Shown here: positions 41,223 to 52,429 of the stretch, piece by piece
Position numbering within the stretch: the stretch's first letter is position 1
How the letters are laid out: every line of letters begins with the position of its first letter
Source of the DNA: Craterostigma plantagineum
Taxonomy: Eukaryota; Streptophyta; Magnoliopsida; Lamiales; Linderniaceae
Reading direction: 5' to 3'
Assembly: GCA_027422505.1 (NCBI GenBank)
Contig: JAPQWV010000005.1
Span: 12,963,501-13,027,500 of the forward strand
DNA: 64,000 nt
The notes under the pieces: generated by a model
What the model saw: only the letters and a program-made list of their open reading frames with translations
What the model was told of the DNA's origin: nothing
Databases searched by the model: none
Position numbers and translations under genes: made by a program

Positions 41223-43325
41223 ATGGAGTCTGATTCACATCCTCCTGTCCCGGATCCGCCTGATCCAATCCGTCACATATCTGGGCAGCAACAATCTGTG
41301 ACGGGGGTCGGGCCAGAACCAGTGCGGGTGGAAGAACTTGGCCGGGATTCTGATCACGAGGCAGCCACACGAGTTCAGCTCCCAGCCGGAATTTCAACGC
41401 GACCGACCTTGCCAGATCTTGAGGCATTGTGTGCGGCGTACCCGGAATTTGCACAGTGCTTTGATGGGGTGCGATTTCGTAAGCTGGTTGATAGGGTTAA
41501 TGGACCTTCAGCGGATGCGGGCGGAGGTGGAGGCAGATCCGACGGGGCGCTGCGATCTGATCTGTTAGCGATCGGAGGGTCTATTGCTGCGACTACCAAT
41601 GAACCACCCGCGCGACGTGGGGGAGGGTTGATGCCGATCAAAGGAATTCTGAAGATTAACCCGCGACGAGCCCAATGGGGGCGACCTGCTACTCCGCCAC
41701 CACGTGGGCTGATGGCTAGGCGGTGTATCGACCTGAGTACATCTGATGAGCCGGTGGATGAAGAAATTCTTGTTGATGATCGAAACGCAGCGCCTGAGAA
41801 AGGCGGGCAGCTAACTAGGGTTTCTTCAGCGCATGAGAAAGGCGGGCTGGGGTCTAGGGTTTCTTCAGCGCCGATGTCGCAACGGTCTCTGGTGGCTGAG
41901 CAACTAACAGTACCTAGGATGCTGACGGACTCATTGACATCAACGGTGGGGCTTAAAGGATCCGACAAGTCGACGGTGGCTGAATCTCACGTACATTCAC
42001 CAACACGGGATGGGACGGGACGTAAGCCGGTTTTTTCACGCATGGGCCCTATGGGACTGACAGTGAATGGGGGCACCACGGGCCCATCGTATTTGGTGGC
42101 TGCCACGGGCATTGAGCGGCAGCCTGGGAACGTGCCGGATAGAACGGGCATGAAGCTAGGATACACGCCGCCTACTATTGTCGACGGGGTTGGTGAGGCC
42201 AGGCCTTCGCGTGAAATGGCGAAAAGTGGAGCTGATCGGTGGAAGAACACGCTGGTGGGTTATTTTATGGGGAAAAAGCCATATTTTCCCTTCGTCGAAC
42301 GCTATCTCCGATCGATATGGAAGGGCTTGATAGAAGTCCGCTCAATGATTAACGGCTTCTTTTTGTTTAGATTTGAGTGTGAGGCGGCCATGGTGGAGGT
42401 TGTAGAAGGGGGCCCTTGGATGATGCACGGGCAACCCTTATTTTTGGAGATGTGGAAGCCTCGGATGTCCTTTGCAAGAAGGGAGGTGGTTGAGATTCCA
42501 TTGTGGGTGAAACTATGGAACGTCCCATGCGAGCTTTGGACGCAGCAAGGCCTTGGGGTGGTGGCGAGCGTCGTAGGACGCCCGTTGTATGCGGATGCTG
42601 TTACCACGAGAGGGGATAGAATCGATTACGCACGCATCTGTATAATGAAAAAGCTAGCTGAACCATTTGTGGAAGCGTTCAATGTTCGCCTTCCACCAGA
42701 TGAGGGTGGGACTGATGAACTTATCCCTATTCGTGTGGAGTATGACTGGAGGCCTTCACAATGCTCATCGTGTGCGGCTTGGGGCCACCGGGAGGCACAG
42801 TGCCCCAAACGAGTGGGGACGCCAGAGGGATCAAGTGTACACCAGAATCGACAGCACCATAGGGTGGATGACAATCATCGACCCGGGGATGGGCGAGCAA
42901 GGTCGAATGGACAACGAACGCGTGTGAACCCACCGGGTCATCAGAATAATACGGATCGAAGGCCTGAATTGGGACATGGACGTACGAATAGGGGGGGGCC
43001 AATCCATGAGGAGTGGCGACAGATGGGGGCCAAAGGGAAAGCCATTAAGATGACTGGGCCGGGTACTGAGTCTGCCCCTGTGTTTGGGAAAAAGTACCGA
43101 GGGGAGGCGAGTTCGTCCAGGGGCAGCCCAGAGGTTCAGCGGCCGATTGAACATGCGGCTATTACATCGTCCTTCGTGGAGGGGCGTAACCGATTTGATG
43201 CACTGCGTGATCTGACGGAAGCGATAGACACATATCTTTCTCTCATTTGGGCCCTAAAGCAAATGCAGCCCACGACGGAGTGCATTTATGATACATATGG
43301 GTTCGTGGAATGTGCGTGGTCTTAA
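41223..43325 (+). CDS. LINE-C ORF1: DUF4283-type RNA-binding protein
   Basis: 700 codons, open throughout from ATG at 41223. The N-terminal half is variable and rich in Pro, Arg and Gly. A DUF4283-like domain follows, with WKNTLVGYFMGKKPYFPF, NGFFLFRFECEAAMVEV, EGGPWMMHGQPLFLEMWKPR and IPLWVKLWNVPCELWTQ. The CCHC knuckle CSSCAAWGHREAQC (about 42760-42803) should bind RNA. The C-terminal tail GRNRFDALRDLTEAI overlaps the start of ORF2 by 38 bases in another frame. Such overlap would require re-initiation or a similar mechanism for ORF2 translation. This is the only long intact ORF in the element. Confidence 0.92.
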   Translation: MESDSHPPVPDPPDPIRHISGQQQSVTGVGPEPVRVEELGRDSDHEAATRVQLPAGISTRPTLPDLEALCAAYPEFAQCFDGVRFRKLVDRVNGPSADAGGGGGRSDGALRSDLLAIGGSIAATTNEPPARRGGGLMPIKGILKINPRRAQWGRPATPPPRGLMARRCIDLSTSDEPVDEEILVDDRNAAPEKGGQLTRVSSAHEKGGLGSRVSSAPMSQRSLVAEQLTVPRMLTDSLTSTVGLKGSDKSTVAESHVHSPTRDGTGRKPVFSRMGPMGLTVNGGTTGPSYLVAATGIERQPGNVPDRTGMKLGYTPPTIVDGVGEARPSREMAKSGADRWKNTLVGYFMGKKPYFPFVERYLRSIWKGLIEVRSMINGFFLFRFECEAAMVEVVEGGPWMMHGQPLFLEMWKPRMSFARREVVEIPLWVKLWNVPCELWTQQGLGVVASVVGRPLYADAVTTRGDRIDYARICIMKKLAEPFVEAFNVRLPPDEGGTDELIPIRVEYDWRPSQCSSCAAWGHREAQCPKRVGTPEGSSVHQNRQHHRVDDNHRPGDGRARSNGQRTRVNPPGHQNNTDRRPELGHGRTNRGGPIHEEWRQMGAKGKAIKMTGPGTESAPVFGKKYRGEASSSRGSPEVQRPIEHAAITSSFVEGRNRFDALRDLTEAIDTYLSLIWALKQMQPTTECIYDTYGFVECAWS

Positions 43326-46300
43326 CAAACAAGACCACAAGAGGGCGGTGGGGCACTTGATCGAACAGGAGGGATTGAGTATGATTGGGCTACTGGAGAC
43401 TCGGGTTGCGGAATCAAATGCGGGTTTCATTTCGAGTGGGATTAGAGGACGATGGAGTTGGTTCTTTGACTATGATGAGGGGCCGGGTACGAGGATTTGG
43501 GTTGGATGGGACCCTGCTACCCTAAATGTGGAAGTGCTTGACTTCTCGGATCAAGCGGTGCATTGTCGCGTCATGTCAGAGGTGGATAGGGAGATGATAT
43601 ATGTCTCCTTTGTTTATGGGAAGTCACGGAGAGAGGATAGACTTCCTTTATGGGAGGAGTTGATTACTATGTCCCAAACCCGTGTGGCGGAGGCATGGAT
43701 GGTTCTGGGGGACTTCAATGCCATTTTGCACACGGGGGAGGGGAGAGGGGAGCACCTCCTAGGCAAGATATGGAGGACTTTCAGTCATGCCTAGTAGGGG
43801 CGGATCTTTTGCAAATACCTACGATTGGTCAGGTTTTCACATGGTACAATCAGCAAAGGGGGACTGCGGGGATTTGGCGTCGGCTTGACCGTATGTTGGG
43901 CAATCCCCAGTGGTTTACACGCTATCCGGATTCATTCTGTCGCTGTACCTTGCCTGCATCATCAGATCATTCGCCCATTCTTTTGGGAGCTGCTACATCG
44001 TGTCAGCATAAGGTGATGTTTCGGTTCGAGAATTTTTTGACGAAGGAAGATGCCTTTCTCGAACAGGTCCAACGCATTTGGCACCTGCCAATGCATGGGT
44101 ACCCTATGTTTGTTGTCGTGAAGCGGTTGAAGTTGTTGAAGCCAATTTTCCGGCAGATGAGGAGGGTCAAAGGAAAACTGGCGGATAATGTTGCTGAGGC
44201 GAGAAGATTCTTGGACATTGCTCAGGACTTCTTCTCACGCTATCCACATGAGAGCCTCTTCTTCGATTTGGAGAGGATATGTCGAGCGTTGTATGCGAAG
44301 GCGGTGGTGGTGGAGCATACAGCTCTTTCACAGCGCGCCAAATTGGCTTGGTTGAAGGATGGTGATCAGTGTTCTTCCTACTTCTTCCGAAGGGTGGCCA
44401 TGCGACGAGCTACTAACCGCATCCTCTCTTTGGAAAGTGCGGATGGGGACCTTTTGGAGACTCCTGACTTGGTAGAGGGTGAACTCATTAGTTTCTATAA
44501 GCAGCTCCTCGGTCAATCAGCCCATGCATCGCCAATCTCGGCTGCAGCGATTCGGGGGGCAATTACGCATACGCTTTCCCCAGCGGATGCGGATTTTATG
44601 ATTCGGCCTGTTGATAGTATGGAGGTACGTGAGGCGCTTTTCTCTATGGGGGATGAGAAAGCGCCGGGACCGGATGGGTACACGGTTGCTTTCTTCAAGG
44701 CGGCCTGGGGGGTTATTGGTGATGATATCGTTAATGTCCTCGATTTCTTTAGTACAGGCAAGCTTCTCAAGGGACTCAATAGTACCCTCATCACTTTGAT
44801 CCCTAAGTCAGAGTCTCCACGGCGAGCGACGGATTTTCGGCCCATTTCGTGCTGTAATGTCCTGTAGAAGGTGATCTCTAAGATTTTGGCCAACCGTTTA
44901 AAGCCTTCTTTGCCAGGCTTAGTCCATGGGACACAGGCGGCTTTCATTCCTGGCCGTCGCATTAGCGATAACATTCTTCTGGCACAGGAGCTCTGCCTTG
45001 GATATAACTCCAAGGGTGGCCCGCCGAGGGCGATGTTTAAGGTCGACCTAGCAAAGGCTTATGATAAGGTGGAATGGACCTTCTTATTGGCGGTTCTTGA
45101 AGCCATGGGATTTCATCCAACATACATTGGATGGATCCGGTCGTGCTTGACGACGACCGCTTTCTCGCCGAATCTGAATGGACAAGTGGTCGGGTTTTTT
45201 GAGGGGATGAGGGGAATCAGACAGGGCGATCCCATCTCGCCGTATCTCTTCACCTTGGTTATGGAGGTGCTTCATGGGCTGATATCCATCTGCATATCTG
45301 AGGCACCACGATTTCGGTATCACTGGCGGTGTGAGGCGCTGGGTCTGGCTTCGTTAGCGTTTGCTGATGATTTGCTGCTTTTTAGTAATGCGGATGTGGA
45401 GTCGATTGGAGTACTAAAGGATGCATTGGGGCGGTTTGCGACATTGTCGGGGTTACAACCAAACCCCGACAAAAGTGAGATGTACCTTTCACGCCGGGCT
45501 GAAGGATTGACATCGCAGCTGCAGTCGCTTATGGGCTTTCGAGTGGGACGCCTACCTGTTCGATACTTGGGGGTACCTCTCATTGCCTCTCGCCTCTCAA
45601 TTGGAGACTGTGCACCATTATTGCAACGGGTGGACCAACGCCTTGGATCTTGGCTAAACCGCTCTCTGTCGTACGCCGGTCGTCTACAACTGATTAAGTC
45701 GGTACTCCAGGCCTTGCATGTGTATTGGTCTGGAGTGTTCCTACTGCCTAAGGGTGTTTTCAGGGCTTTGGAAACTCGCTTTAGGGCGTTCTTGTGGGGG
45801 GGGCTCATCTGCGAAGGTGTCTTGGGAGGTGTTATGCTTACCCGTGGCTGAAGGGGGAATCGGGCTGAGTTCACGTTCAATATGGGATCTCCCTGTTTCA
45901 GCGAACCATTCTTGGAGCTGGAGGAAGCTCTTGCAACTTAGACAGCTGATTCGGCCTCTGGTCACATTCAGGATTGGAGACGGGTCTACGCTATGGTTGT
46001 GGAAGGATCCTTGGCTGCTGCCTACACCATTACTGGAGCGTTTTCCTCGTGGCCCCCTTGCGATGGGGCTGCCATCTGACTCAAGGTTGAGTGTAGTTAT
46101 CAATTCGCAGGGATGGAACTGGCCAGGGCAAGGAACATTGGAGTACATGGAGATTAGTCGTCTGCTTCCACCGGTCTATATGGGGAGTCAGGATACTATA
46201 ATTTGGACTGGGGCGGCTGATGGAAACATGACGTCTCGTTTGGCCAGAGAGGCGATTAGGTACAGACAATCGCCTGTGCCGTGGGCGGTCCTTTTTGGGG

Positions 46301-46791
46301 GGCCGTTGAAGGTTCCAAGACATGAGTTTATCCTCTGGCTTGGCATACAGGAGCGCTTGGCAACGAGGGACAAGCCATGGGTGGCTCAGAGGGCAGGCAC
46401 ACCAGCATGTGTATTATGTGATGAGCTGCATTATGAGATGGCACAGCACCTGTTCTTCGAATGTGCATTCTCGCGTCAGTGCATTCGCCTGCTTAGGAGG
46501 AGGATTAGATGGCCTTGGCCGATACCCGAATGGCATGCGGGCATTAGATGGGCGTCGGCTAGCTGGCGGGGGAAGCACCTTCTCCATGCTGCTTCACGCC
46601 ATATTTTAGCTTCGCTCGTCTATCACATCTGGCAGGCACGGAACAAAAAATGGCGGGAGGGGCTTATCACGCCCCCTCATCGAATTGTCGGATGCGTGCT
46701 TGTGTTGGTTACTATGAGGATTAGTGGTACGCCGGCTAAGTACGAGCTCCAGCGGAATGCTATTCGCAGATTGTGGCGAGTAGCTTGGTAG
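43288..46791 (+). pseudogene. LINE-C ORF2: endonuclease, reverse transcriptase, zf-RVT
   Basis: Starts at ATG 43288 (or 43297). The endonuclease part shows GSWNVRGLNKQDHKRAVGHL, GLLETRVAESNAGFIS and GDFNAILHTGEGRG; a frameshift lies near 43755. The reverse transcriptase has EKAPGPDGYTVAFFKAAWG, FRPISCCNVL, a TAG at 44865-44867, then KAYDKVEW, RQGDPISPYLFTLVMEVLHG and the catalytic FADD at 45360-45371. A second frameshift near 45800 follows. The C-terminal zinc segment CVLCDELHYEMAQHLFFEC precedes IRRLWRVAW-stop at 46791. At least three lesions make it inactive. Confidence 0.93.
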
Positions 46792-46971
46792 ATTTTTGAA
46801 TAAGTAGCTTGGTAGACTGGTATCCTAGATAATAGACGGTTGTCGTTTGTGTTTGTCCAGTAGCCTGTTACTGGTTGGCTGTGTGGAGTTGAGCTCCCAC
46901 TCATTTTGTACACTTTTTATATATATATAAGGGACCTTACACCAAAAAAAAAAAAAAAAGTTTTCTGCACT

Positions 46972-48017
46972 TGCTCAAGTTGAAGCTCCGCTTCTCTATG
47001 AGGCTGAGAGATTATCGAAGCGAAGTTCCTTCTTGTTCGTTCTTGGGCCGATACCGTGCTCCTTTTCTCTTAATCCCTCGAGAGGTTTCAGAGATTATCG
47101 ATTTGAAGAAGTTCACAGTTATGGAATTCGTACCCAAGGTCGTGCTCCTCTTCTCGTTGTCTCGATATAAGACCGGATTAGCGTTGGAGAAGTTCACTTC
47201 GTGGTGCTCCTCTTTCCAGCCGTTCTGACGAATGTACGAGATTATCAATGGAGAAGTTCACAGCATGATCTATGCCCCTTAAATCGAGATAAGCGAGAGG
47301 CGCGTTCTTTTGGTCTGCTTTTTTGTGTGTTGAGCATTCCTCTTGTGCGTTTTCCACCTTCTTTTGTCATCTTTTTCTTTTTCGTCTTCGGTTCTCACCC
47401 CCTCCTTTTCTTGATTTAACATCCCACCGAAAGTTTAGATAGTCGGTTGAAGGCTCAAAGGGTTTTTAAAACGAAGAAAAGGAATTTGGAGAAGGCCCAA
47501 AATGGATGATTAAAGGCAATGTTAAAGGAATGAAAATTATTTATATTTGGCCGAGTAAGGAAAATTCCTAAGTGCCCTAATCATGTTCCTAACGTTCTAA
47601 CGCAACGCGAGTATGAGACCAAGAATCACTAGTTAAGACAAGCAATGATTGTGTGACTCACTCAAGAATAGATCCGGTGAAAAAAAATGGAAGGCTAGAA
47701 ATCTCACTCTTATAAAGTGGCTTGTGTCTAGTGGAGTCTACGAAAGAACTGTTGGACACAAGAGTGCGACTTAGACTGACAAAATTAAGCAAATAATCAG
47801 TCTCATGTCAGTGAATTCTATTCTTGACGTAGATCGAACATCCTATAGATATCGTCATGCCCCTAGTATTATACTTATATGTATAATATTTTTGAATTTT
47901 TATTATATTAGTAAATTCTATTAATATAAGATATTTCACGCAAGATATAGCATTTTTAAACATAGAAAACACATAGCATAGAACATGTGAAAGCTCATAG
48001 GAACACATAATGCACAA
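46972..48017 (-). other. Sire-E pol-ORF3 spacer, inverted
   Basis: Minus-strand equivalent of 16387-17450. It contains the four-unit tandem repeat (about 46995-47265) and AT-rich DNA. It continues leftward across LINE-C to the fusion at 40904-40912. It is non-coding; open frames such as 46971-47228 arise from the repeats. Confidence 0.8.
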
Positions 48018-48919
48018 TCACGGAAGGTTCAACATGCCTAATTTTCCGACAAGGAATTGGAACCGTTTTTCATCTAATGCCTTGGTGAAAATGTCAGCTA
48101 GTTGATATTCCGTGTTCACAAAATACATGTCAATGGTGCCTTTTTCTACGTGATCTTTGATAAAGTGATAACGTGTGTCTATGTGTTTGGTGCGTGAGTG
48201 ATGAACAGGATTACACGTAATCGCAATGGCACTTTGGCTATCACTATAAATGGGTATATTATTTAGATTGTGCCCATAGCCGCGAAGCTGAGTCCGCATC
48301 CACAGCATTTGCAAGCAACAGCTGGCATCCGCGACGTTCTGCCTCGGCCGACGATGTCGAAACGCAGTTCTGCTTCTTTGATGACCAGTAGACTAGCTTT
48401 TCGCCTAGAAATTGAGCGCCACCGGATGTGCTTTTCCTGTCCATTCGGCAACCTGCATAATCAGCGTCAGTATAGCCAATCAATTTGAAATTTGTGCCTT
48501 TAGGGTACCATAAACCTAAGGGTCGAGGTACCCTTTAGGTAGCGAAGAATCCGCTTGACCGCGAGCATGTGAGATTCTTTGGGATCGGCTTGGAAACGGG
48601 CACATAGACATGTGGCAAACATGATGTCCGGCCGGCTAGAGGTGAGATAATAAAGAGAGCCGATTATGCTGCGATATAGGGTAATATCGACCGCTTTTCC
48701 TGTGGGATCGGCATCCAACTTGCAGCTTGTGGGCATGGGAGTGCTAATAGGCTTGCTCTGATCTTGGTGGAATTTCTTCAAGATGTCCTTGATGTATTTA
48801 GTCTGACTGATGAATATTCCATCATCGAGCTGCCTGACTTTATGTCCTAAGAAGAACTGCATCTCTCCCATGAGGCTCATTTCAAATTTGCTCCTCATCA
48901 ATTCTCCAATCTCTTGCAT
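48018..48919 (-). pseudogene. pol: Sire-E pol fragment: reverse transcriptase C-terminus and RNase H
   Basis: Minus-strand frame starting with [20 protein letters not shown], just after the YVDD region, and running through [40 protein letters not shown] and [11 protein letters not shown]. It continues to RNase H ([40 protein letters not shown]) and [13 protein letters not shown] at 48018. Frameshifts lie near 48500 and 48350. Upstream it is fused within GCAT (48916-48919) to ORF3 sequence on the same strand. The catalytic aspartates are absent. Confidence 0.9.
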
Positions 48920-49204
48920 GGCGGCACTTGCTTCTTCTTCCGGAAGTAAGGGGGCTTGTCAGTGTCGTTGGTGTGGGCCGAGGCGTCCTTAAGGAAAAGG
49001 ATGGTGGGTTGATTTGGTATAGAGTGGTGGAAGGGTGCGTGGTGGTTGTTTGGGTAGTAGGTTGTGAGGTTTCAGCGGCTCCAGCGCTTGTCAGTGTCGC
49101 GCCCGAGCTTCGTCCTTGACTTCTGGTCATTATACTAGGTCTCCTTTCCCCCCTCATGACGTCCTTGATCATCGGGGTCGTCATGTCTGCGTTTCGAGGT
49201 GGAA
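48916..49204 (-). pseudogene. Sire-E ORF3 short fragment between two joints
   Basis: About 285 bases of ORF3 on the minus strand: NADMTTPMIKDVMRG, RPSIMTRSQGRSSGA, the Thr-rich stretch, and SFSLRTPRPTPTTLTSPL. Its left end joins pol at GCAT and its right end joins plus-strand spacer at AGGTGGAA (49197-49204). The right breakpoint is at the same ORF3 position as the one at 40243-40250. Confidence 0.78.
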
Positions 49205-52200
49205 AACGCACACGAGGAATGCTCAACGCACAAAAAGCAGACCAAAAGAACCTGCCTCTCGCTTAGCTCAATTTAAGGGGCATGGATCTTGCTGTGAACT
49301 TCTCCATTGATAATCTCGTACATTCGTTTGAACGGCTGGAAAGAGGAGCACCAAGTGAACTTCTCCAACGATAATCCGGTCTTATATTGAGACAACGAGA
49401 AGAGGAGCACGGCCTTGGGTACGAATTCCATAACTGTGAACTTCAATCGATAATCTCTGAAACCTCTAGTGATTAAGAGAAGAGGAGCACGGTATCGGCC
49501 CAATAACGAACAAGAAGGAACTTCGCCTTAGATAATCTCTCAGCCTCGTAGAGAAGCGGAGCTTCAGCTTGAGCAAGTGCAGAAAACTTACAAGAGATAA
49601 AAAGGATGAAAAAGACAAAAAGACGAAAGAGGAAAATGTCGGAGAAAAGGAGAACGATGAAAGAATGGAAGAAGACATAAAGCTCACTTTTCCCAATAAG
49701 TTCCCTCCCTTCTCAGTCATAACCAAATTATAGCCTTCAAAGTCCCATTAATTCCAAAACGACGGTCTCTCGCTCGGTGAAATGATTAAAAGCACCTCGA
49801 TCACATGTAAATTTACTTACTATGACTTGTGTTGACTTGAGCGACATAAATATAAAAATCCCTAGTTAAAAATAAATGAGTGCTACAGCGAACCTAGTAA
49901 GAGTTATCAAAATGGATACTACTTTGAACGTAGGACTTCAGTATGCTGACATGACTAGACGGCATAAAAATCTTTCAACTGTCTTGTGAATTTTTAGGCG
50001 TGATAATGGTCGAAGCAAAATAATCTGACCCTATATTATTAATAAAATTAGTATATGTATATATAATATAAAAATAATCATAATAATAAAAATCTTATAT
50101 AAAAATACACTTAAATCGCACATTTTGATTTGCAATATTAATTTGCATTTATACGGAATTGATTAAATGCGATATACTGTTCATGCTCATACCCTGATAC
50201 GAAAATATAGATTACATGTTTAGGGGACCATGTATCTAGGCTAATCATAAAAAACCGCATGATCTTAATAATTGTTACTAAGATTAATTTATGCACTTGT
50301 TCGATAAATCAATTGAGGTGCACTGTTTGAGGGGGAGCATTTACAAGAGTTGTGCCTTGAATTCCAAATTATTTTGATGATCTTTCTCTAAGTGTTGCAG
50401 AAACAATGAGGAAGACTTCACGAGTTTATCTCGACTTGGAGTACATGGCAGTGGTTCAAATGTTAGTTGGTTAAATATTTGGATCGTCAACGTGTTTTAT
50501 GAATATGAATTTAACCAATTTATCTCAGAAATATTTTTCAAGGGGAATCAAATAGAAAAATTGCTTCCAAAATTAACTCTAATATTTAAGACATCTGTTG
50601 CTTTAAGTCTTGCAGATTTATAAAGTGTGAAGACGGAGCCAGATGTCATCAACCAGAATTACAGGGAGTTAATTGCATTTATTTTCATACATAGTGGGAG
50701 CAATTATGTGATTTACTCATAAACCCAGGATCAATCTGAAAAACAATAGAAAAACTTACAATCGAGAAATTCGGGCGAATTTTTCAATTTTCATTCGTAG
50801 ATTTTCGAGCGAAAATTGATTTTGGACCAAGGTGTAATTTTCGCCTTCATACTGACGAGCGAAAATTAAACAGGAACAAAATGATTCTCGATTGGAATCA
50901 ATGAGCGTAAATTAAATAGTAACCAAAGCAAAATTCTCGATCGTAAGTTTCTCGATCGTAAATAGTAATGGGCCCAATTAAACGAAATCATTACTTGCAG
51001 TCGAAAATCCCCAAATACATGCTAAAACCCTCGATCGAAAAATTCAACAGTCAAATTTTCGTGCGCAAAACTTTTTCTCTCAAAAGACGAACGTCAAAAT
51101 CCTTCAAATCTTTCGATTTTTCCTCTAATTTTCGTCTTTAGAAGGTAGATTTGACTTCTTTTAGGGATTATCGTGTGTTTAAACCTCATGTGCATCTGTA
51201 TTTTGAAATATTTCGCTTGATTCTGTGTTCATTTCTCGACTGTTCATATTCTGAGAACTCGGATGTTTATTTGCAGTGTTTTAGGCCGATATCTAAGAAT
51301 AATCTAGGTTAAAAACTGCATATTAAGATAGTTTCGAAGTCTCTTGATTGTTTTATGGTAGATAATGTTGATTCCCTGCGTTATTTGAGTCTGATTGAAA
51401 GAACGACTAAAACTGGGCTTTTACCATTTGAAGACGTCGAAGAACTTTTTCGCTCGCAAACAGTGTCAATTGAATTGAAATTGTTCTACTGTTTGCACTG
51501 TAAAAGTTTTTCGAACGATAAACTTTTTGACTTAGTTGTTAAGAAAGATAACGTAGATTGAAAAATAATTACAATCGAGAATTTGAATTTTGATTTTATG
51601 CGAGCGGAAAGATTACTGAACGAAATAGATCTAATAGGTGCATAATGAGTTTCGAGCGCAAAACTTACAATCGTAAATAGTAATTTCGATTTCAATTTCA
51701 TTTTCGATCGAAAATTTTAGCGGCGATAAAATTAATTTTTCGACGATAAAATTTCTCGATCGTAAAAACACGTAGAAATGATCTTTATCGATCGAAAATT
51801 TTCTCGGCGAGTCACCTAGTTTCTCGCTGTCAATTTTCTCGATCGTAAAATTTCATAGCGAAAAACTATTTTAAAATCGAAATACTTTTTCGCTCGATAA
51901 CTTTCACTGCGAAAAATTCTATTCATGCGCGAAAAATTTTCGATTATAAATTACTCAGAAATCTAATTTCTCGATCGTAAATTTACACGGAAATTTTTCT
52001 CGATCGTAAAATTTCTCGGCTACAGTACCACGCGTATAACATTCAACACTTAGTAAAATCTTCTAAGTCTTTTTCCACTGTAGCAGACCTTAGCGAATAA
52101 AATTTTTCTCAATCGCAAATTAACACAGAAAATTACATTCGAAATTGCACTTAGACAATTTAATTGAGAATTTCAATTCTCGCGTGACAAAAAGCACGGA

Positions 52201-52429
52201 GTGAACAGTGCTTCAACTAAAATTGCATCGAACTTACATGCTTATGTTTAAATTGTATCGTTTCTTCAATATTCACTTCATATGATCTATGTGCAAATTT
52301 CATGATTTCAATTACGAATTTATTCAAACATACTGTGACATGATCCATTGTTGTGGTTTGATAAATTCTAAATGCGACTCAAATTAAATTTCTTGAACGA
52401 ATGAGTTACATTTCTTATGTGTATTTCAG
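49205..52429 (+). other. Sire-E pol-ORF3 spacer (plus strand), longest copy
   Basis: About 3.2 kb of non-coding DNA leading to ORF3 at 52430. It includes the four-unit tandem repeat (49290-49550), AT-rich DNA, and 50771-51850, a block absent from Sire-A. I count nine CGATCG palindromes between 50937 and 52012, mostly as CTCGATCGTAAA or TTCGATCGAAAA. A donor-like GAAGGTAGAT lies at 51141-51150, and an acceptor TGTATTTCAG ends at 52429. The frame at 51355-51561 (MVDNVDSLRYLSLIERTT) is not recognised and has no relative in the other copies that I can see. Confidence 0.8.
50937..52012. repeat. Cluster of CGATCG palindromic motifs
   Basis: Nine CGATCG words in about 1.1 kb of AT-rich DNA (near 50938, 50952, 51031, 51705, 51748, 51802, 51838, 51983 and 52009). 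They usually sit in TTTCTCGATCGTAAATTT or the palindrome TTTTCGATCGAAAA. Related GCGAAAA and CTCG words fill the gaps. Equivalent clusters occur at 24850-25105 (seven words counting one at 25980) and, reduced, at 18700-18750. Confidence 0.8.

Larger units (their letters stand above)
40937..46957 (+). mobile_element. LINE-C: full-length L1-type LINE
   Basis: 6.0 kb with 5' UTR, ORF1, ORF2, 3' UTR with TATATATATATAAGGGACC and a poly-A run to 46957. Target duplication AAGTTTTCTGCACT lies at 40923-40936 and 46958-46971. The uninterrupted site is preserved at 54630-54645. The 5' UTR carries a tandem duplicate of GCGTCTAGAGAGAGAAAGT (41010-41047). Lesions in ORF2 make it inactive, but both ORFs remain easily recognised. 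Confidence 0.95.

Noticed and set aside
51355..51561. 68-codon frame MVDNVDSLRYLSL in the plus-strand spacer
   Set aside because: It has no counterpart that I could find in the Sire-Z spacer and no domain; it is likely chance in AT-rich DNA.
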